Source: JAIRVZ01 sp031553755 (GTDB taxonomy: Bacteria > Bacteroidota > Bacteroidia > Bacteroidales > Azobacteroidaceae). Taken from it: 19,395 nt of DNA. Under the pieces are notes generated by a model. The model had not been told where the DNA came from. It did no database searches and was given only the letters and a program-made list of their open reading frames with translations. Positions 15,008 to 19,395 of this stretch are shown in pieces; the first letter of the stretch is position 1, and each line of letters begins with the position of its first letter. The translations under genes were made by a program, and so were the position numbers. The DNA lies in assembly GCA_031553755.1 (NCBI GenBank), contig JAVBKZ010000118.1, forward strand, positions 1 to 19,395. Direction: 5' to 3'.

Positions 15008-15304
15008 TTATTTGTTTATAAATTTGAATGTTTGTCCTCCAACTTTGACTACATAAATTGCATTTCTCTGTAAATCGGAAATGTCAATACTTGAGTTTGC
15101 TGTTGTTCGTTTTACTAATTGTCCTGCCATGTTGTATATGCTTATCATTTCATTTTTCAAAATATCGTTGAGCCTTAATGCCCCATTTTCAATAGAAAAA
15201 TCGAATTCCGGTTTGAGAGATAAGATGGAAGTTTTATCGTCTATTTCCTCTATATTTTTAAAATCTTTCCAATAAGTTGCTGATTTGTATTTCTCCAAAC
15301 TGCC
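15008..15304 (-). pseudogene. Remnant C-terminus of a second BspA-like T9SS surface protein
   Basis: The reading frame continues from the stop codon of the upstream surface protein with GSLEKYKSATYWKDFKNIEE, the typical ending of a BspA-like repeat domain, and closes with a T9SS-like tail (IYNMAGQLVK and AIYVVKVGGQTFKF). No ATG precedes the first residues; the best start is a TTG at 15296-15298. Everything expected before it (signal peptide, leucine-rich repeats) is missing. It therefore looks like the last 99 codons of a lost gene, not an independent gene. Its frame is exactly that of the upstream gene, so stop readthrough would add a second tail. Independent translation from TTG cannot be excluded. 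Confidence 0.7.
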
Positions 15305-18300
15305 TTATTCCACAATAAATTTTCCTTGTTTATTGAATTCTTTGGAAACTATTTTTACAAAATACACTCCTGATTGCAACGGAGCTACAATTTGAATTTT
15401 CTCATCAATAATAGATAATATTTGCTTATCAATAAGGTTTCCTGCCATATTATACAATAAAACGTTCACATCTTGTTCTCCAAAACAGTTAACATTGATA
15501 GTTAGCAATGTCCCTGCTTTGACAGGATTCGGATATAAACTCAAAGAAGCGGAATCTTCCTTCGATATTTCATTTATAGAAGATGGATTAACTATGGTAA
15601 GTGTACCCGGAATATAAGTGATGGAATAATTAGTCCTTTCTAATGTTCCCTGTCCAATAACATAGGAACCTACATCTTCTCCGTAATCACGGGTAAGCCA
15701 TCCCCACATTTGGTCTCCATTAATTAAAGCAGGTTCGATAGTGTATGTAAAAACAGGATCAGGATCTCCAATTTTTTTAGTTAAATTATCTGCAGTTACG
15801 GTTATTTCCTTAGGATAAACTGTCCAGATAGAGTAATGTATTTTAGAATAGCTGATCTCATAGTTGGAGCCATTAGGTAAAAGAGCTATTACATCGACCC
15901 TATAAGTACCCGGATAACTTTTTTCATCTACATAAAAGGAACAACTCACTCCTGTAAGTACCTCTTCAGTATCACCATTTACCAAACCTGTAGCTTTGAA
16001 TCCGGGATTTGCAGGATTATCTCCATAAGTTGAGCTGCCACCATTAGCCGTTATTTCAATTTTTTTTCTGGTCACAAACCAAGAACCTGGGTATCGGGAA
16101 TTAATCGTATAATTTGCGTTAGAGAGGACACCTATTACGTTTATCTCATAGATACCAACAGGGGTTTTAGAGTTAATTTCAAAATCATTACTCAATCCGG
16201 TAAGCACTTCTTCTGTTTCTCCGTTTACCAAACCGGAAGCTTTTAATCCAGAATTTATAGGACTATCACCATAAGTAGAACTTCCACCATTTGCCCATAC
16301 AGAAATTGATAGAGGTCTTATTGTGAAATTTCCCATGCCATTCGCAGATGAATAAGTTTCACTTTGAGGAAGTGAAGCCCGTACAATGTAATTTCCCGCA
16401 TTAAAAGGAGTTGCTGTTGTATATGTATTATCATCTGCATTTTCCTTTTTATATTCCATTATAGGAGTGCGTCCTGACCCTGTATAGACTGATGGCATTT
16501 GTTCTCGACCATTGTAAGTATTATTATAGGAAGAAGAAATAAAGATATTATCTTTTATTAAAGGTGGATGTACAGTTATAGAAAGAGAAGAAGACTCTCC
16601 TTCAAAACAGGCATTTATTCCTTTTACGGATATATTACTATTTGTCGCATTGTCTCCAAAACTCACAGTAATACTATTGGTCATACTTGTTCCCGTTGCT
16701 CCGGTAGGTAATTCCCAAATATATGATGTTGCATTTTCAATTGCAGAAACAGAGTATGTTATATTCTCATCTTTTTGATGCACCACACTTGCACCGCTGA
16801 TAAGTCCGGCAGCTCCAACATTAACAACAGGTTCTTCCGGTTTTAAAATCCCAATAATATTTTTGAAATCGCACCAACCAAATGTTTTTTCATAATCTCG
16901 TTTGCCTGCACATGGCACATGTATTTTACATATATTTTTATCCACTCCATTGAAAGTGTTATTGTCTGAAATTGTTGCAGGAGAATTACTTTCTGCATAT
17001 ATATCATTCAATAATGTACAATTATTGAATGCATAACCTCCAATTTTCGTTAACTTATCAGGAAGATTTATGACTCTTAAAGAAAAACAATTATTGAATG
17101 CGTAATCTTTAATATCAGTTAGTGTATTAGGTAGAATAATCTCCTCTATTTTATTATTACCGAAAGCTGAATTTTCTATGATTTGGCATGGAGCGGTGAT
17201 TGTAACCTTTTTTAAAGAATTCGGAGGGTTAGCAGGATAAAAGTAAGACCATACTCTTGAATGGGGAATTGTAAGTTCGGCTAAATTGCTACAATCCACA
17301 AAAATATCTGAAGTAGACACCACAACACTACTTGGTATTATTACAGAATAAAGATTTTCGCAATTTTCAAATGCATGCTGAGATATTTTAATTGTTCCAT
17401 CTTTAACCTGAATAGTTGTGTTGGGTGGCATTGTTCCTTTGTATTTATGCAATATTTTTCCTATATATATGGGTCCATTTGGTTGATTATTAAACCAAGC
17501 AGTGTTTTTAAAAGCATCGGATCCAATAAACCTAAAATTATTTGAATTTTTGAATGTAATAAAATTAAGGTTTTGGCAATCTTTAAAAGCCCAATATCCC
17601 ATTGAATCCACGCTTTGAGGGATTACAACAGAAGTTAGACTTGAACAATTTTCAAAAACAGAACTTTCTATGATAGTAACTTTATCCGGGATATTAATAA
17701 TAGATGAGAGACTTGAACAATCCTTGAATGCTTCATATCCAATATTCGCTACATTATTGGGAATATTGATAGTTACAAGGCCAGAGCAACCTTTGAATGC
17801 TTGCCTTCCAATACTAATAATACTATTGGGTAAGTTTACTTCTGAAATTGTGCTAAATCCTTCAAAAGCATATCCTCTTATTTCTTTACAAGATGGGGAA
17901 GAAATTGTTATCTTCAATTTTTTTGTTGGCTTTGAATCTTGAAACAAACTATACCAATCAGCCATGCTTCCTTTATCAGGTGTTAATCCTACAAAAGGGA
18001 CAATTATCGATGTTAAGTTTTTACAATGTGAAAAAATGGACTTTCCTATATTGGTCACATTGTTTGGGATATTAATGGAAACTAAACTTTCACAATAAGA
18101 AAATGCAGATTCCCCAATACTGACCAGTTGTTCAGGAAGAGCTACATTTGTTAATAACGAGCAACCGGAAAAAGCAGAATTTCCTATGATAATGTTTTGT
18201 TTACCTGTGATAGAAACAGAGTTAAGGTAAAAACAGCCTTGAAAAGCTGAATTACCTATTTTCTTCCAAACCACGATTGTAATTGAGGTTACTTTAGAAT

Positions 18301-18547
18301 ACTTTAAAGCTTCATCAGGAATGTCATGATCCTGATAGAGATACAATTGAAACTCTTTATTTAGATCCCTTAAAACCATCCAATCATCAACTTCCAAAAA
18401 ACCATCTATTCGTAATAGATCGTTTGCTTCGTATTGCGGAACATTAATTTTTGTTCCATTTGTTTTTAAAATATTAATCGTTTTAGCATTTGTTGATATT
18501 GGGAAATATAACATTGCCAATAAAAAAAGAAAGTACATTTTTTTCAT
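15305..18547 (-). CDS. BspA-like leucine-rich-repeat surface protein with MBG domains and T9SS sorting domain
   Basis: A secreted, probably cell-surface protein of about 1080 residues. Numbered from the Met at 18547: signal peptide MKKMYFLFLLAMLYFPISTN (1-22), about a dozen LRR_5/BspA-type repeats with the pattern IGNSAF..C..L..I.IP (about 85-565), a PKD/Ig-like domain (about 570-660), three MBG-type beta domains (about 744-987), and a T9SS type A tail with LYPNPVKAG and GVYFVKIV (about 1004-1080). BspA-type proteins bind host proteins or glycans in known cases; the ligand here is unknown. An upstream ATG at 18580 would add 11 residues and hide the signal peptide start. The gene lies 22 bases after the broken PD-(D/E)XK-like gene. 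Its stop is followed by an in-frame remnant. Confidence 0.88.
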   Translation of the reverse strand: MKKMYFLFLLAMLYFPISTNAKTINILKTNGTKINVPQYEANDLLRIDGFLEVDDWMVLRDLNKEFQLYLYQDHDIPDEALKYSKVTSITIVVWKKIGNSAFQGCFYLNSVSITGKQNIIIGNSAFSGCSLLTNVALPEQLVSIGESAFSYCESLVSINIPNNVTNIGKSIFSHCKNLTSIIVPFVGLTPDKGSMADWYSLFQDSKPTKKLKITISSPSCKEIRGYAFEGFSTISEVNLPNSIISIGRQAFKGCSGLVTINIPNNVANIGYEAFKDCSSLSSIINIPDKVTIIESSVFENCSSLTSVVIPQSVDSMGYWAFKDCQNLNFITFKNSNNFRFIGSDAFKNTAWFNNQPNGPIYIGKILHKYKGTMPPNTTIQVKDGTIKISQHAFENCENLYSVIIPSSVVVSTSDIFVDCSNLAELTIPHSRVWSYFYPANPPNSLKKVTITAPCQIIENSAFGNNKIEEIILPNTLTDIKDYAFNNCFSLRVINLPDKLTKIGGYAFNNCTLLNDIYAESNSPATISDNNTFNGVDKNICKIHVPCAGKRDYEKTFGWCDFKNIIGILKPEEPVVNVGAAGLISGASVVHQKDENITYSVSAIENATSYIWELPTGATGTSMTNSITVSFGDNATNSNISVKGINACFEGESSSLSITVHPPLIKDNIFISSSYNNTYNGREQMPSVYTGSGRTPIMEYKKENADDNTYTTATPFNAGNYIVRASLPQSETYSSANGMGNFTIRPLSISVWANGGSSTYGDSPINSGLKASGLVNGETEEVLTGLSNDFEINSKTPVGIYEINVIGVLSNANYTINSRYPGSWFVTRKKIEITANGGSSTYGDNPANPGFKATGLVNGDTEEVLTGVSCSFYVDEKSYPGTYRVDVIALLPNGSNYEISYSKIHYSIWTVYPKEITVTADNLTKKIGDPDPVFTYTIEPALINGDQMWGWLTRDYGEDVGSYVIGQGTLERTNYSITYIPGTLTIVNPSSINEISKEDSASLSLYPNPVKAGTLLTINVNCFGEQDVNVLLYNMAGNLIDKQILSIIDEKIQIVAPLQSGVYFVKIVSKEFNKQGKFIVE
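15949..16294 (-). repeat. Duplicated MBG-domain coding segment
   Basis: Two stretches about 240 bases apart (15949-16054 and 16189-16294) encode nearly the same 36 residues: ANGGSSTYGD then GLVNGETEEVLTG or GLVNGDTEEVLTG. The similarity is high enough to allow recombination that would add or remove an MBG domain. The third MBG domain, toward the C-terminus, is more diverged. Confidence 0.7.
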
Positions 18548-18569
18548 AACTGTAATTTTTAAAATATTG

Positions 18570-19013
18570 TTATAATTCATTCAAGATTTTATCCCAACAC
18601 CCTTTAAATTCTTCCAAAGTTGGTAGTTCAACATTATCCATTCCACCGATCACTTTAGTCCATTCTGTCATTTTATTCCTTTTCATTTGGGATATTGCCA
18701 TTTCTGTATGTGTTAGGATGTAAAATTCTGATTACAATGTTTTTTCATCAATATAAACAATTACCCAAAAATCTGGATGAAGTGCCTCCGGAGAAGTATA
18801 TTTCTGGAAGAATCCGGTAACAATTCTCTTCGACATAGAAGTTTTTACTTCAATATTCAAATTTTTTTTGTCTTTACAGATAACAATAATATCTATAGCT
18901 TTTTGATTACCATAAGTAATAGTTGCCGGAACTTTTCGTTTCAAAAGTTCTGCACATACGACATATTCTCCTGCTATGCCGAGAAAATTCTTTTCAATTT
19001 GAGATTGTTTCAT
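18570..19013 (-). pseudogene. PD-(D/E)XK nuclease-like gene with one internal stop codon
   Basis: Paralog of the gene at 14546-14995. The first 93 residues keep all motif residues (Glu16, Asp41, Glu55, Lys57) and the blocks TGFFQKY and HPDFWVIV, then a TAA follows at the position of Thr in the intact copy. Beyond the stop the same frame continues without a break as SEFYILTHTEMA and on to a TAA at 18570-18572, matching the intact paralog to its end (147 codons against 149). So only one substitution separates it from a full gene. It could be a recent nonsense mutation, a sequence error, or a stop that is read through; the shortened product still carries the motif. AAGGAG lies upstream of the ATG. 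Confidence 0.75.
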
Positions 19014-19240
19014 GGATTTGAATGCTCCTTCCGTCCCCTCAAGAAGAATTATTAAAATAAAGAAAGCGTGAGGACTGTCAACTTACTTTATCCAACGGGG
19101 CTCTGGTAAGACCTCTGACCTAAAACAAGCAACAGCCCCACGCCCTTATATGATAAGGAGCGTGAGAGCGATTCACTTATTTCTCGGTCTATTAAAATTT
19201 ACCAGATTTCCGTTAGAGAGAAATGAAGTTAAACACTTTC
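19014..19240 (-). other. Structured leader or small RNA candidate
   Basis: This gene-free stretch is GC-richer than its surroundings and can fold in parts. On the minus strand a hairpin at 19164-19139 pairs CACGCTCCTTAT with ATAAGGGCGTG (one bulge). Next, GGGGCT and AGCCCC enclose about 31 bases with an inner GGT/ACC pair. The octamer AGCGTGAG (plus strand) occurs at 19065-19072 and 19159-19166, bracketing this structure. All three minus-strand frames across it contain stops. It would form the leader of the broken PD-(D/E)XK-like gene, or be a small RNA or a remnant of a mobile element. I do not recognise the RNA family. Confidence 0.45.
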
Positions 19241-19245
19241 ATGTT

Positions 19246-19253
19246 CAAAAATA
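19246..19253 (-). promoter_or_regulatory. -7 promoter element next to the IS end
   Basis: On the minus strand the sequence reads TATTTTTG, a TAnnTTTG match, two bases from the insertion-sequence end. It would drive the leader and the downstream accessory genes. Confidence 0.4.
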
Positions 19254-19255
19254 TG

Positions 19256-19395
19256 CAGGGCAAACGCATCTTAATTTGTTAGGATTTTCAATAAATATTC
19301 ATTATTCCATCCGGCATCAAGTCTTTTGCCTTTGACGCTTCTTTTCTTAGATTGTTCATTTTTAACCAGATTGAGTGCAATTCTATTAATCATGG
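19256..19395 (-). mobile_element. ISAs1-type insertion sequence, right end only
   Basis: CAGGGCAAACGCATCTT begins at 19256 and looks like the terminal inverted repeat; it runs into the transposase stop codon. The rest of the element, the other end and any target-site duplication are beyond the window. The boundary is judged by eye from the family's usual ends. Confidence 0.6.
19271..19395 (-). CDS. ISAs1/IS4-group DDE transposase, C-terminal part
   Basis: The minus strand frame entering from the window edge encodes INRIALNLVKNEQ, then KRSVKGKRLDAGWNNEYLL, and ends at a TAA at 19271-19273. This is the recognisable C-terminus of ISAs1 (H-repeat-like) transposases of Bacteroidota, which cut and paste DNA by a DDE catalytic core. 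Only the last 41 codons or so are present, so the catalytic residues are not visible and its activity cannot be judged. It points toward the accessory genes and may have helped to move or rearrange them. Confidence 0.8.
   Translation of the reverse strand, partial: MINRIALNLVKNEQSKKRSVKGKRLDAGWNNEYLLKILTN

Noticed and set aside
15949..18300. CRISPR-like regular repeats
   Set aside because: The periodic similarity comes from leucine-rich and MBG protein repeats in one reading frame, with diverged units and no short identical repeats with unique spacers.
19014..19255. Group II intron, tmRNA, RNase P or SRP RNA
   Set aside because: The conserved sequence blocks of these RNAs were not found by eye, so only a general structured-leader call is made.
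19150..19335. 61-residue open frame on the plus strand over the IS end
   Set aside because: It crosses the IS boundary and runs antisense to the transposase C-terminus, so a real gene is unlikely.
1..19395. tRNA or rRNA genes
   Set aside because: No T-loop-like or rRNA-like conserved stretches were noticed in any gap; no search tool was available to confirm.

Overview
This window is best read as a piece of a chromosome from a Bacteroidales-type Bacteroidota that uses a type IX secretion system (T9SS). The evidence is AT-rich DNA, several promoters with the Bacteroidota -7 motif TAnnTTTG, mostly A-rich leaders without Shine-Dalgarno sequences, a SusB-like GH97 enzyme, PorT-like beta-barrel proteins, and a surface protein ending in a T9SS sorting domain. 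The genus cannot be told from the sequence alone.

Left part (1-11659): mostly housekeeping genes. A gene tail at the left edge is followed by a secreted GH97 alpha-glucosidase with a LacI-type operator-like palindrome upstream. Convergent to it lie priA, an outer-membrane barrel gene and a DUF2007 gene, all on the minus strand. A divergent unit carries a small two-helix membrane protein and then lon. lon ends tail to tail with an NlpC/P60 peptidase, and the two stop codons share a TTAA. Upstream of the peptidase on the minus strand are leuB and mgsA. The gaps between these genes hold palindromic repeats.

Middle part (11660-14545): a 523-base gap holds three different palindromic repeats, including an 80-base nested palindrome. 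Next come a DUF2975 membrane protein translationally coupled to a small XRE repressor, and a convergent AAA_14/DUF4143 ATPase with a 25-base-arm inverted repeat between its promoter and start.

Right part (14546-19395): the accessory and most unusual section, all on the minus strand. In transcription order it holds the end of an ISAs1-type insertion sequence, a promoter-like site next to the IS end, a structured 230-base leader, a PD-(D/E)XK-like gene broken by one stop codon, a large BspA-like leucine-rich-repeat surface protein with MBG repeats and a T9SS tail, an in-frame remnant of a second such protein starting right after the stop, and an intact paralog of the PD-(D/E)XK gene closed by a terminator. 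This looks like an eroding repeated cassette of surface protein plus nuclease-like protein. It is the best candidate here for something undescribed, but its function is inference only.
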